A DNA stretch of 64,000 nucleotides from Chrysomallon squamiferum (lineage: Eukaryota > Mollusca > Gastropoda > Neomphalida > Peltospiridae), in contig CM022668.1 in the NCBI GenBank assembly GCA_012295275.1, positions 7,087,529 to 7,151,528 on the forward strand, in the 5' to 3' direction. The notes beneath the pieces were generated by a model. The model had not been told where the DNA came from and did not search any database. It saw only the letters and a list, made by a program, of their open reading frames with translations. The translations under genes and the position numbers were made by a program. Positions 23,964-37,742 of the stretch are shown in pieces. Each line of letters begins with the position of its first letter. The first letter of the stretch is position 1.

Positions 23964-24416
23964 ATTTCAACTCTGGAAGGAAAAATGAAATTGAAAAAAC
24001 GATACAAAGATTTATATTTTAGAGCCTAATTCTTTCTTCGCAAAGACTGAAAAAACAAAAATAAAAAATAACTGAATCAATTGGACAGTATCTTGCAGGA
24101 TCTTTTGTCTGAAAGGCTACAAGAAGTTTAATGTGTGGAGATTGAATGTTTGAGTATTGTTGCATTTTGTATATATTTTATTTCATAACTGTTACCTGAA
24201 GTTTTTCTTACCTATTAGAAAAACTCTACCAGCTTCAAAAATAAATTCACTAGGTTTCAAACAAACGTAAATAGATCTTATTACTGCTTAAATGAAACTT
24301 GGTTTCCTTTATGCTATTTTTTTGCCCCCAAAAATGCACAATTTTATAATCTGTAGATTTGTCATGTTGCTATCATGATATCTGACAATAATTTTTATGT
24401 ATTTATTTAGTTTGGA

Positions 24417-24422
24417 AATAAA
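24417..24422 (+). terminator. EIF1: Candidate EIF1 polyadenylation signal AATAAA
   Basis: AATAAA about 455 nt after the EIF1 stop, followed by a T-rich stretch (24437-24455). An earlier AATAAA at 24240-24245 is an alternative. AT-richness makes such hexamers common, so confidence is moderate. Confidence 0.5.
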
Positions 24423-27333
24423 AGACTTTACTCAGATTTTTGTTTTTTATTTTTGTTTGCAAATTAAAAATATTAAAAGTATCATTTTAACCTATTCTAG
24501 TGACAGTTGTATGATAAATGTTTCTTTTTCCTTTTGATTTCATCCAAGATAAGATTATATTTCCTGGATATTTTGACCATGTTATTATGAGGAAATGTAT
24601 TGAATACATTTATTCTCAAGACATTTAATTTTTTTTGTGATTTCAAAACCCCCACCCAAAATTTACTAAAAAGAGGGGAGATAACTTTTTTCTACTACTA
24701 ATTTACAAGTAACCTTACTAGTAATTTTAAGTTATGCCAGTTACAATTTTGACTTCCCTTGATCTCATGTACTTCATTTTAACTGGATGAATATGATGAT
24801 GCATCATTCTCTTTTGTTACAGTTAACTGTTTAACTGTTGAATGTGCACATATATTTAAGACGTTAAATGTTTGTATTGGTATTATAGTGGAGGTTTTTA
24901 AGTGAAATTTAAAGACAATATTTAGGTAATAGAACGTAGATTTACTCATCTAGATATTCACCTTTCAGAACATGTATGTATGTTGTGTGAACTGAAATAG
25001 TGTTCAAATGTCCTGTTGAAAATTGCTACAAACTTGTTTGAATCCATTGTAAAATGAATACCATTGTGTGCGATTATTTATTTTATTTTATTTGTTCCAC
25101 TCAACCAGAGCTAACTGGAAATAAAATAAACTTGAATCTTTTTGTACCCGAATATGAGGTCTGCCTTCAAAAAAAATCTTTATTTTTGGGGATTTTTATT
25201 TAGTAATTGTGCAGCAGTGGGCCTTATTGCTCTCACAAAATCCACATACAACAAAAATTATTTTCTGTTTGGCATAATAAATAAATAATAAATAACTAAA
25301 AATATTGTTTTAAGTCCTGTGCATGGATTTTATAACCAGTGTATCACCTAATAATATCTTTTGCTCTACTTTTGATTTGGTGCCTTGAAACATAAAATTG
25401 TGTTTGAATAAACATTTGGCTGTATACTGACAGTCTAGGAGCTTGTATCATCATCACATCACTCTGCTGGACATACTGAACTGATTTCAACCTTCTTTGT
25501 TGCCACCACTGATAACTGATCCAGTAGCTGACAGCTTCACAGGCAGGGTGTTCTATTATCAACAAATATTTCTTGAGGAAAACTATTTATTCGGACAGCA
25601 GAAAGAAACATCAGTTCATTAAAATCAGTTACTTGATCTTTTTCAATGCTGACTGGTGAACAAGGAAGACATTAATAATTATATTGTTTTAAGTAATGAC
25701 TCATTTTATTTTTCAAAGTGATAAATATTAAAACAACACATTTAAAAACACTGAAGTTGTGGAATAAGAACAAGATGGTGGTAAGTGGAAGTCACATTAA
25801 TATTTCTAAAATACCAAAGATCAAGAAGAAAATATCAACAACAAAATATTATGACAAAAGGTTTTATTAATTTTCTATAGTCCAGTCACAGAATAATTAA
25901 GCATATAACAAGGGGGAAGCTATTGGGAAAGAACAAAAAATTGTGGTTTTTGCAATTTCATATATATATTTTTTTATATGTAAAATTTTATATACTGAAT
26001 GTCAATGTTTCTCAGTGGTGTTGTGTCTTTCCGAAAACATCTGTATAGAAAATATATTGAAAATTTGGACTATCATACACTGAAAGCTTCTTTGTAACAA
26101 AAATACATCCTTTATCCAACAACATGGCCAGACCCTGCACACAGTGGGGTGAGTAACTTAAACGATTCAACATAAATTTGTCCACAGCAGAAAAGAGCTA
26201 CAGGAGAGGTTAAATTTTCTCCTGCAAACTAACTAGCTGTGAGCAACAAATATCTGGAATTATTATTTTGGCAGAAGCACAACTAACGAGCAGAAAATAC
26301 ATACATGCATGAACGAATGTTTTTAAATAAACTGTGAACTTTTGGTTTGATAATATGATAAAGAATTGCAGGAAAATCATTTTAAAATAAGAAACTTCTC
26401 TGCCACCGTGACCTCTTAATGGTTTCAATGAAGATGCAAAAATTAATTGGTTAGAAAATGATCAAATAATACTCCACCATAAGTAATGAAATAAATTATT
26501 GGTTGCTAGACAATGTATTTTTGTTGTTGTTTTTTTTCTAAATTATCTTCAGTCCTTCAAGTCCTACAACAGTTGATTATCTTAAACAAATTGTGTAAAA
26601 TTAAGTAGGTCAAAAATTCAACTCAAATCTTTTAAATTCTGTAAACATATTTTAAAACTAAAGTTTGATTTGCATATGCATAATTGATAGAAGCATGTAA
26701 CAAAAATTTTGATTCAAATTCAATACGGTTTTGTTTTTCTTGATTTTTGGTTGTTTAAATCTATTGGGTAATGGGGTTTTGTCTGTTTTTGTTTCATTTT
26801 TAAAAAAAACTGCTCAAGTTAAATTTTACTGTTAACACTGAAATTACACTGACCAGGGAGATGACAAAAATGGATGACATGGCAGATGTGATTTATTTTT
26901 ATTCACCGTTTTGAAACAGTGAAAGATTAATTTTCAGAAAATATTTATTTTCATTAATCTAGGCAAGGACGAGCATATATTTAAACATTAAAATTAAAAA
27001 AATAAATAAAAAATTAAATAAAAATAGAGCAAATCCCATTAACATAAACATTTATTTCAGTCTGATTTCAATCATTACATATAATTTTAGCAAATTGAAA
27101 ATTAATAGTCATAATTTCAGCAATAGTGAAATAATCTGTTCAAAAACATTTTCCCTGACCCAGTTTATCTGCATCATGATTGATGGAAGAAGAAGAAAAA
27201 ATAAAAACGATAGTAAATTTTAAACAAATAAAAACAATAAAAATAATCTGATATGCAAAGCTTCACCCTTGACAAAAATAAAAAAGGAAAAGAAATAATA
27301 TATATGTAATAAAAAAGAAAATGGGAAGAAAAA

Positions 27334-27365
<32 letters not shown>

Positions 27366-30300
27366 AAAAAAAACCCCTTCAATTTCAGTAATTGTTTTCC
27401 AAACAAACCCATTAACAATTAGGAAACAATTTGGTTATTTTTTTTGTTTTGTTTTTTGTTTTTTTGTTTTTTAATTCCCCTTATCATTAATTTTTCACAG
27501 TATAGCAATTCAGCAGCAAAAGGGTTAATGAGAATGATATAACCACACCAGTGATATATATATATATATGTATATATTTCATCATGAAGAAAATGTAATT
27601 AATAGTTTGATGTTAGTTTTGGTTAATTCTGTACAAATGTTCTAACAACGGTTTTGAACAAGTTTTTATAGATTAGAATCAAGCTTTTAAAACTTGTACT
27701 AGGCTTGAAATATCTATTATTAGTAACCTACTAGCCTGAAAAGAACATTTGATGTCATTAGCACAACATTTCAACACATATAATGGAGTAACTGTAAAGG
27801 ATAATGAATGCAACTGAAGTGATATCCCCTTGAATGCCGCTGATATTATGCACGTACAATACAAGACATATAAAAATAATTATCATTTCATCTGATTATC
27901 AAAGTTAGTTTTAAGAATTTAAAATAAAGATTTATAATTAAAAATAACATCTGGAACATATAAAACAAAATAATTTTTAAAAATGTAGTAGAAAGTTGGA
28001 AATTAATACACAGGGCAACAACAGAATTTAAAAAAAAGAAAGAAAAAGAGAAAACACGACAACTCTGGATGTTTTTGTTTTTTTTCTGATGTTTTGAAAT
28101 CACAAATGTTATACACTTGTTACAAGTGGCTGGCGAGAAAAAAATATATGAAATCTATGTCAATCAAATTTATCATTGCTGTTCAAACAGAGAAATCTGA
28201 ATATGATCATAGACAAAGCAAATCTAGTTGTCAAACCTTTACACAGTACACGCCCAAATATACACACTATTTACATCTGTAAATAATGGATACCACAGAC
28301 AAGGGAATAAATAAATAAATAAATAAATGAATAAATAAATAAATAACAAAATCAACTATATATATAATAAGTAAAAATAATAAAATTAATGACAGATAAC
28401 AACAACAACAATAATGAACTAAAAACCGACTCACTGTATTGTTTTAAAAAATTACTATTCTTATCATCACTGCAGTTTGCTTGTGACCAAAACGGCAAAT
28501 TCAAAGTTATAACACTACCTTATGATTGGCACTCCTCCTAAAAAAAAACCCCATGTATTTAGATTTTGCAGAGTGGCAGTCCTCCTACAAAAAACCAAGC
28601 AAAGCTGCTGCATACCCTATCAGGCCAGTAATTATAAACTTGGAGTGTCAACATTAACAAAAAAAAGTCTACACAGATAAAGAAGAGTTTTCTCTGTAAT
28701 ATAGCAAAACAAGACATGTTAAAAAAAATTTAAAAAAAAAAATAAAAATATATATACATCCTGTGACCAACTCAAAATTCACCTTCTAGTTTAACTTTAC
28801 AACATATCTGTAAAGCAAAAAAAAAGCAGAGATTACTAAAATAGGCAGTATATACTGAGACTAGATTTGAATTATTGTTAACAGATACATTTATTAGTTA
28901 AATGGCCATTTCTTATATTTTAAAATTTAAACTTTTTTTTATTTTTTTTATTTTTTTGGTTCCAAGCTTATTTTAAAATCAGTGTCAAAATCTACTCTGA
29001 TGCCCAAGTTGAAAATAAATTTATTATTTTTTTTAAATCCTCATTTAAATCTGTATTAGGAAATACTCTGAAATCAAAGAGGAAATTTATATAAATATTT
29101 TCTATGTCTGTGGCATCCAAAATTACATGTAAACACAACAATATTATCATACACTAATATCATCCAAATTTTAATACTTTACAGTTCTGTACATTGGTAT
29201 ACATCTACAATTAAACTGAGTGAACGTTTTTAGTTGTGTTTGGACGAGCCTATTGTTAAATAATGGTTTCCTAAGCTGCTGGTAAACTGAAAATTGAAGT
29301 TGTTTAGGATTAACAATAAACATTAGTGTGGCTAAAAGTTTCATTATAGTATGCATGTTCAGCTTTAATCAAGGAATGTGACTTAATGATAATCAGTTAA
29401 TCCACAAATTAAGTCTCGACTTGAGATTTTTTTTTTTACTAACTATCAAATCCATGTTTGTACCAGATAAAAAAATTTAAAAAAAAAAAAAAAAAAAAGA
29501 AAGAAATAATAGAAATAAAGTAAAATAATAATAATAAAATGAATAATAAAGAAAACAACTTTTGCTGAATCCAACAAAAAATGTTTAGCTGGTGAAAATA
29601 TTTTTCAGTTATTTAATTCAAACAAACATGTAAGACTTTTTTGTAATTTATTTTTTAAAGCATTTCTTTTAAATCTTAAAAAAAAAAAATCTCTTTGCTG
29701 TGAACTTATTTTAATGTGAAAACAATAATAATTTAAAAAATGTGCTAGGAAACCTTCACCAACAGTAAACAAGTCCAAAATTATTTTCATGCACCTCATC
29801 TGTCAATGATATCACATATTTGCCAAGTATATATATAATTCACCCTGCACATTACAAATGGACTCAACCAAACCACAATATTGGCTAGTCCATATATTAA
29901 ACATAGGGGTGAAAGGATAGTGAGACAGAAACTGAAGGGCAGATTTCTTAAATTTTTATTTTAAAAAAATAAGAGAAGGGAAATGTAGACTGGAATATTT
30001 TTAATCTTCATCTTGGTTTGCATCAGACATCACACTAACAAATCATGAAACAACCATAATCCAATTCAAAAAATCTAAATTGATAAACATTGATGTAATA
30101 TATAATATTTATATATAATATATTTATATTTTATATATTTATGTACACAAATATACCTTCTGATTACAATATCCCTATCAAGACAGTCTGTCTATCATAC
30201 CAAAGGAGAAAAAAAAAGAAGAAAAAAAAAAGAAATACAGTAACTGTGGAAAATTTTGAAACAAGTTACTTTGCATTAATAATTGAAAATCAAAAATTAA

Positions 30301-31152
30301 ATCAACCAAAAGGTGAATATGTGTATCAAGACAGGATTCTGAAAATGTATACATGATGAAACAAACAAAGCATTATATAAAGAAAAAAAATTATTATATT
30401 TGTAAACGGTTGAGCACATGCAACATTTTGAAAAAAAAAAAAAAAAAAAAAAAAAAGCACAAAAAAATAAAACAACTATATAGCAATGAGGATCATGCAC
30501 ACATCATACTCCAGTGTTATAAAGACAAAAATTTTCCTCTGACAACTGAAATTTTAGTTTATTATTTTTATGAAAATAATCAGGCAGTAGTTTCTATTGG
30601 TTACGATAACCTACTGCTGTGAAAATTGTTAACGACAAACTGTTTTGTTTTGGTGATCAATTGTAAAATGGCAAGAAATTACGTTTTAATTTTGTTTGCC
30701 TCTTCAACTTGCTACAATTAATACATATTTAAAAAAAAAATTAAATGAAGTAACATTCTCACAGATGCTTATCTAGTTATTACTACAGGATAAACAGATG
30801 GATAGATGGTTTTTAGTTGATTAAAAGTATCAAAGAATATTTTCAGAAGTCCAAATTGCAACTTTTTTTTTATTTTTTTTTTTAAATCTATTACAAGAAT
30901 GTCTTTTTTTTTTAAACACTGACTGCCTTTCTTCATGTGAATAACAACTTTTAAAAGAAATTGTTGTAGTAGTTGTTGTTGTAGTATTAATACAGCATCT
31001 TGATGTTAGTATTAAGTTGGATGCCAACTGAACAAACGCAGCCTTGTAGCAATTTCAGAAACAATGAAACCAATTATAAAAATTACTGAAATGTTCATCA
31101 GTTCACTGGAACAATTTTCTGTTGAATAAAACCATAACAAAAAAGCAGCAGT

Positions 31153-31195
<43 letters not shown>

Positions 31196-33569
31196 AAATA
31201 GGAAAACAAAAACAACCGTAACCAGGGTATGTGACAATGTCTGTATGTATATCATATTTTAAATTGGTTTTGTTTTAATTCATTATTACATTCACACACA
31301 TCGAACCAGCTAGAAACATAATGAAATCAGAAATGTATAATATATATATGCATATATACACAAACACACAAACTTTACCTCAGCCCACCGTTCATTTAAC
31401 AGTATATACAAGTCAATTCAACAGAAAAAAAAATTAAAAATAAATTTTCGGAGACTGCTTTTGTCCATACTGTCTGTCTGTCAGAAATTAGATTGGTGCA
31501 GTTTTTTTTCCCCTCTTCATTCATTCTACATTTCCTTGTCCATTTATGTAACAATTAGAAGTCTATATTTATAAATATAAATAAAAAAAACTTTCGGAGC
31601 CCTGCAAATGGTGAAAACATCCACATTTATTTTCTATTTAAAGTAAAAAAAAAAATATATATTATCATTCTGAAATGTTTCCAACTTTCTTATTTGTAAT
31701 TAAGAAAAACCAAGATCTTTAATGAAATAATAAATTTAAAATAAAATATTGAAATTTTGAGTTAAGCTGTTAGAAGGTGCTCTTTACATTTTAGTTATAA
31801 TAATCTGAATGATGCTAATAATAATTTCCCAATGGATGTCAAAATAAAACAATAAAAAAATACAAGTTGCTTGCTTTCACTGAACCATTCAGCCTACAGG
31901 TTCACAAAACTGAACCAATCAGATTGTTGGTAACTTTAACAAACAAAAGCTGACCGTATGTTTAACAATACAATAAAGAAAAAACAAATTTCTTCTATTT
32001 CATGTTCTGGATTATTATTGTTTAATATATTTAAATTTTTTATTTAGCTTCTGTATAAATATACAAAGTTTCTTGCAACCAACCGTTAGAACTCATAAAT
32101 ATTTCATGTTTTAGGTGTAAACCATTTTAATTATTAGCATCATTTAGATCATAATGACAAGATTAAAAAGTATTAATTTTGGTGAATTATTTCATGTGGT
32201 AGTCCAAATGAAACTGATTAAAAAATAAATTTTTATGTTACAAAAAAAATTTGAGCATTAAGCTAATTAAAACATATGCATCTTTTATTAGAGGAAAAAG
32301 AACAGTATTAATTAATTTTTAAAATAAGACTGTACAATTTATTTTTTATATATAACTTTTAAAAAAGCTTATATTCTCATTTTTAATACAATATATTTAG
32401 CAGAATGAAAATAAATTTAGTTTTGACTGAATGTAAAATACACCAACAATGAAGGAAAATGGAAAAAGAAAAAAGAATGAACATGAAGCAAAACAATGCC
32501 TGCATGTCCTCCTTAATCAACAAGTGATGTTATGAACTATAAGAAAAATTATTTCTTTACACCACACTTAAAACTCTAAAGATTAAACCAAGATTATGAC
32601 GGAATTCAACATTACCTTTGTTTGGATTGAATATTTGATGCAAAGAAAAAAAAATAATATATATATATATTATGGCTCAGAAATTTCAAAACACTGGGAA
32701 AAGTAGTGAAAAAAAGATGGTGTAATATTTTATTTTGTATTTTTCAACAGTTTATTGATTTACATTTACATAAATAACAAAAAAAAAAGTTTTTAGATCT
32801 TGGATCAGGATTATTAATCATTGTTTTGTATATTATATTATATATTTATATAATATAATATATATATATATATATAGAAAGAATCTTGTATAATGAATTT
32901 ATTTGAAGCTTTACTATTTCTATTTCAAATAGACACTGTATTTTTGGCACCAACAGCAGATAGAGAAAGAAAGAAAAAAAAGATTTTACAGGGAGTAAAA
33001 ATGTGTAGCTACTACAATTATACAAAAATATACAAAGCACAAACTAAATCATACAAAGTTCAAAAAATAAAAAATAAAATAAAAAGAAAAAATTATTAAT
33101 GCAACCATGGAAGAAAAAGTCAACAAATTAATGAAACAAAATTTACAACATAAACACACATTTTTTTTTAATAATTTTTTTCTTTTAAAACAAAAATATT
33201 TCTACATAAAAATAATTATGTCACCAATAGTCTTAATGTCTCCATCTTCCCAAACCTGTTTTGAACAGCCACCTAGTAGTCAGACAGATTATCAGCAGAA
33301 AGTAAAGGGCATTAACTCCGACATATAATGGCTAACAACTTCTGAAACAATCCAATAAAGGCAACATTGACACAAATAAAAAAAAAATAATAAAAAATAA
33401 AGATTTTTGTTTTGTTTTAGAATGACAATATAGACAAGTCTTTTTCCTTCTGATGCTCTTCTCACAAGCAGCACTTTACAAATAAAACAAAAACACAAAA
33501 TAATAATAATAATAATAAACCTTTTCAAACATTAAAATCTGTACAATTAAACTTTGGTTTGGCTTTCAT

Positions 33570-33850
33570 TAACTGCTGACCAATCAAAACTTGTAGTCAA
33601 CTGTTATAACCAACCATCAGACAGCTTGCAGTAACCAACCAATCAGAAGGCTTGCAGGTATTAATCAACCAACCAGACTGCAGATAGCTTTACAGAACGA
33701 ACCTATCGGATTGCAAGTAGCTTTACAATACTCAGCCAGTCAGACTGCAGGTAACTTCACATCTGTATTGTTGGTAGCTTTACAATATTCAACCAATCAG
33801 ATTCCAGGTAGCTTTACAATACTGAGCCAATCAGATTGCAGGTACTAGAC
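33570..33850. repeat. Minisatellite with a recurring CCAATCAGA motif, ~40-bp unit
   Basis: About six diverged units of the form AACCAATCAGATTGCAGGTAGCTTTACAATA. A related single unit lies at 31880-31940. It lies 3' of the LARP4 stop, so it may be transcribed in the 3'UTR. Confidence 0.75.
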
Positions 33851-34186
33851 ATCTGTTCCATCTTGATCAGTTTCTGTGATCAACTTGAAGGAAGCAAACC
33901 AGGCACTCTATAATTCAAACAATAATAATTCTCTATCACCAGGACAGCCTACAGTTCACAAACATTCTTTGTCCTATTCTAAATTCCTCATCAACCTCAA
34001 ACAATTTTTAAAAAAAATAAAAAATAAAAAAGAAGCATTCTGCCGAGCCATATGCAAAAGTCAAAGCCACTAATCCAAAATGTCTCTGTCACATCTCCTT
34101 CAAAGTCTTATTCCTGCTCCTCTTTTTTTTGGCAACAGCCAAATTTTCTTCAAGGAATCACACGAATGATCTGCTTTGCCATTTTG

Positions 34187-34219
<33 letters not shown>

Positions 34220-34331
34220 TGTCAAACATTTTCATTTTAACCTTTCCACAAGACCCACCCCAAAATACTGCACTCACATTTCAACTCTGCAGCCCCCTCC
34301 CTCTTCATCGAAATCCTTCACTTTTAAAAAG

Positions 34332-34337
34332 TTTATT
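34332..34337 (-). terminator. LARP4: Candidate proximal LARP4 polyadenylation signal
   Basis: TTTATT on the plus strand, i.e. AATAAA on the LARP4 strand, about 120 nt after the stop. It is the nearest to the stop I noticed; distal sites are equally possible. Confidence 0.25.
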
Positions 34338-34349
34338 TCAAATATATAT

Positions 34350-34393
<44 letters not shown>

Positions 34394-34458
34394 ATTCCTC
34401 TCATTTAAACAGTATTTTTTTTTGTTGTTGTTGTTGTTTTTTAAATTATCGGACTAGC

Positions 34459-34839
34459 TCATTTGGCAGAAACTTTCACCTCCCGGTCCCTACGAACTCT
34501 CAGCCTCTCTCGGTTCTCCTTTGACTTCGGACCTCTTGGTGGGTGTCTCAAGTCCTTCGGATCAGTCTCCTTCACAATGTTTTCTTTACTGGCTGGCCTA
34601 GCACTTGCTGATGCAGCTTTAACTGTCTGTGTTTGCTCCCGTAACGTGCTACCTGATTTAATACAATTAGCTTGCGGAGTTGTTGTTGGTGATGTTGGTA
34701 ATGGCTCTGTGACGGCGCTGTCGTCACCTTTCACTTTGTCAGTGAAGCAGTCGGGGTCTTTTTTCCGCTGCACCATTTGGGCGTAACTCAGTTTGGCACC
34801 GGTTGGAACAGGTGGAGTTGAGGGTGGCACTTTTTCTTC
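34459..34839 (-). CDS. LARP4: LARP4 coding exon 15 (C-terminus and stop)
   Basis: Acceptor ACTTTTCAG; 126 codons from [20 protein letters not shown] to VKVSAK*, TGA at 34461-34459. The [12 protein letters not shown] block corresponds to KLSYAEV(C/I)Q in vertebrates. The tail [20 protein letters not shown] is basic. Confidence 0.93.
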   Translation of the reverse strand, partial: EEKVPPSTPPVPTGAKLSYAQMVQRKKDPDCFTDKVKGDDSAVTEPLPTSPTTTPQANCIKSGSTLREQTQTVKAASASARPASKENIVKETDPKDLRHPPRGPKSKENRERLRVRRDREVKVSAK

Positions 34840-34929
34840 CTGAAAAGTTATAAGTCAACTGATTTTAATCTTCTACTGCAGTAACTTTTGCCAAAAACAG
34901 AATTAGTTTAAAACTATTTGAATAAATTA

Positions 34930-34964
<35 letters not shown>

Positions 34965-35527
34965 CTCTCAGTGTAATAATTATATTTTAAGAGTTTTCTT
35001 ATTTCTGTTTTTAGTTTATAATAGGTATAAACAAGATTACAGTAGTAATGATATTTCTAGTGACTTAAATTTGTGAAAAGGGCACAAACTAATAACCTTC
35101 ATGAAAGAATATTTGTTCATTTCCATTTTGTGGGTGTGTTTTACTGGATTTTTTTTCTAACATACTCATTCACACTAACTCTCTTTCTCTCCCCCATTCT
35201 CCTCCTCTCATACACAAACACTAACAACCAACAACCATCCATACATTCATCCATCCATCCATCCATCCATCCTTTCTCCCTCCACCTTTCTCTTTCATGC
35301 ACTAAAATACACAACATACTTGTAATAATAAAATTTTCCAATTGATAAATACTAATTATATTCATGACAATGTAAATTAATAAAAAAATATTTGCATACT
35401 GAAACAAATAAACTATTTTTTAAGTGTTTAAACAAAAAAATAGTTTGTTACATGGGCCCAATTATGGGATAAAAATGTTTATTATATATGGAGTGACTGA
35501 CTTTTTATTCTTATTCATCTTATCAAA

Positions 35528-35558
<31 letters not shown>

Positions 35559-35852
35559 GAGAGAGAGAGATATGAAATATGATATATGGGATGTTGCAAG
35601 TGTATATTCTCCTTAAGCATTTCTAATAAAAAAAAATTATGTTATTTATATGATTATTATATTGGCTTTTTCTACTTGCTTCCAGTACTGATTTTAAATT
35701 CTCAAAACTGATGAGAAAGAAGTTTTCAGACGCAGACACAAAGACAAAGGGTGTGGTTCTTTACAAGGATGGCGAGGACGTCAAACTGAGGATGCCTTCA
35801 GGAACATATGCTTCAGCATAAATTTTATCACCATTGTCAGACACATTCTCCA

Positions 35853-35900
<48 letters not shown>

Positions 35901-35907
35901 AATAATA

Positions 35908-36004
<97 letters not shown>

Positions 36005-36334
36005 ACACACACACACACACACACACAGAGAACTGAATAAAGTTAGTTACATGTATGGAAGTGACTGCTGGTTTTGCTTGGCTTGTACATACTACTTCCA
36101 CCCTCTTGGTTGCTGGCGGGTCAGAAGATGGTTTTGAATCAGGGGCATGGCTGCCCTGATTTGAAGAAGCCTTATTTGCATGTAATCTGAAACAAATTAA
36201 AACAAATAATGAAATTTAATCCTGAAAATAGTTAAACAGATACAGACAGACAAAGGTAGGTATGTCAGAAGTTAGACCTTTACACAAAAATGAGGTATGC
36301 ATGCACACATGCACTCAGACAGACAGACAGACAG

Positions 36335-36374
<40 letters not shown>

Positions 36375-37711
36375 ATTTTTCTTTTTAATAGCTTCGGTTT
36401 TCTTAAGACTAACATGCATTTAAAGTCACAATTGTCTGCAACAATAGTTAATATTTTAGGACTAAAATTAACTGAAATTTCATGTACAACAGCACAATTA
36501 CAAACTTTAGAACTACATGCAAGAAATATTTATGATTAAAATATAATAGAAAAAATAAAAATTAAAAATAGACACCTTATAAAACCAAAACATAAAATAA
36601 AAATAAAAAGTTTCATACTTTTGATGAACAGGTTTTGCCGTAACCACGGTAGTACTTGCAGTCGTCACAGCAACAGCTGTGGGTTGTGGACTATCATTGG
36701 CTGCGATCACAGGAGGAGAGGGCGGTCTGGTTACCATGGGAGCTGGGGAAGAGACTGGCGGTTGCGACACGGGGACGGCAGTTTGAGTCTTCACGTCGCG
36801 TACCTGTGGTCGGGCAGTTCCCTTGACAACATCAGAGTGCTTGCTTTCAAATGCCTCATTGCTGGTGGCATTGTTCTGATTAAACAAAAAAACAATGAAC
36901 TACACATGAAAAAACTGAGGTTTAAAAAAAAATCTAAAAATATACAAAAAATTCCTCTAAAAGAACAACAAATACTTGTTAACATTAAGATCAGCTAAAC
37001 AACATGAAAACACAGAAAAGTTAGTAACTCCCCTGGTATAAATCCAAAGAAATCGAGAATTTTTTTTTATTAAACTTTTTGTCTAGTCTGAAGAAAGGCC
37101 GTTTTTTTCCTTTTTTTTTAAATTTTAATATACATTTTTTTTCTTCATTAGTGCCTTATTTGAAGAAGTGATATATTAACTTCTGTTTTCACTTACAAAA
37201 GATCCAGGTAAGGGAGGGAATGAATTGGACTCTAGTTCAAACTGAGGCTCCCGCCCATCACGGCTTGAGTAGGAAGAACCAAGTCGCTGAACAAAGAAAT
37301 TCATTTATTTTAATTCATTAAATAAACAGTCTCATTACCATCTTAGTCATTCAGAATACACTCATTTACTACAGCCGTATTATTTTAATCATATAAACTT
37401 GAATATTCTTGTTTACTAATTAATGCATAACTGAATAATGTATGTATTTTTTAAATTAAATTAAAAAAAAAAAAATGCAAAACAAACAAACACCAAAAGC
37501 AACAAGCTGCAGTCCTAAATAAAAAAAAAACTGAACACCCCCCCAAAAAACATTAGTCTTGAAATACAAATTTTAATGTTATAAAATTTTAAATTAAAAT
37601 CTTACAGAAATTTTAGCACCATCATCGGTCTTTCTTGTTCTTCTGTAGCTTTTTCTGAAAGTACGTAAATTTATAACTAAATTATTTATCAATCAATCAT
37701 TCAACAACAAC

Positions 37712-37742
<31 letters not shown>

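Larger units (their letters stand above)
24440..34458. other. Convergent 3' interval between EIF1 and LARP4, no gene recognised
   Basis: About 10 kb of AT-rich sequence. It probably contains the long LARP4 3'UTR at its right side, with AATAAA-type hexamers on the minus strand too frequent to choose one. Long poly-A runs on the plus strand (27331-27350, 29469-29498, 30429-30456, 31157-31193, 34187-34215), TAAA repeats (28306-28345) and a minisatellite at 33570-33850 are present. No open frame looks like coding sequence. Confidence 0.5.
34840..36092 (-). other. LARP4: LARP4 intron 14
   Basis: 1,253 bp with CA runs (34936-34961, 35527-35554), CCAT repeats (35235-35272), GA runs and, on the plus strand, a coding-like orphan exon at 35686-35820. 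Confidence 0.7.

Noticed and set aside
31157-31193. Long poly-A run as the tail of a retroposed element
   Set aside because: No SINE/LINE body or target duplication recognised next to it; such runs are common in this sequence.
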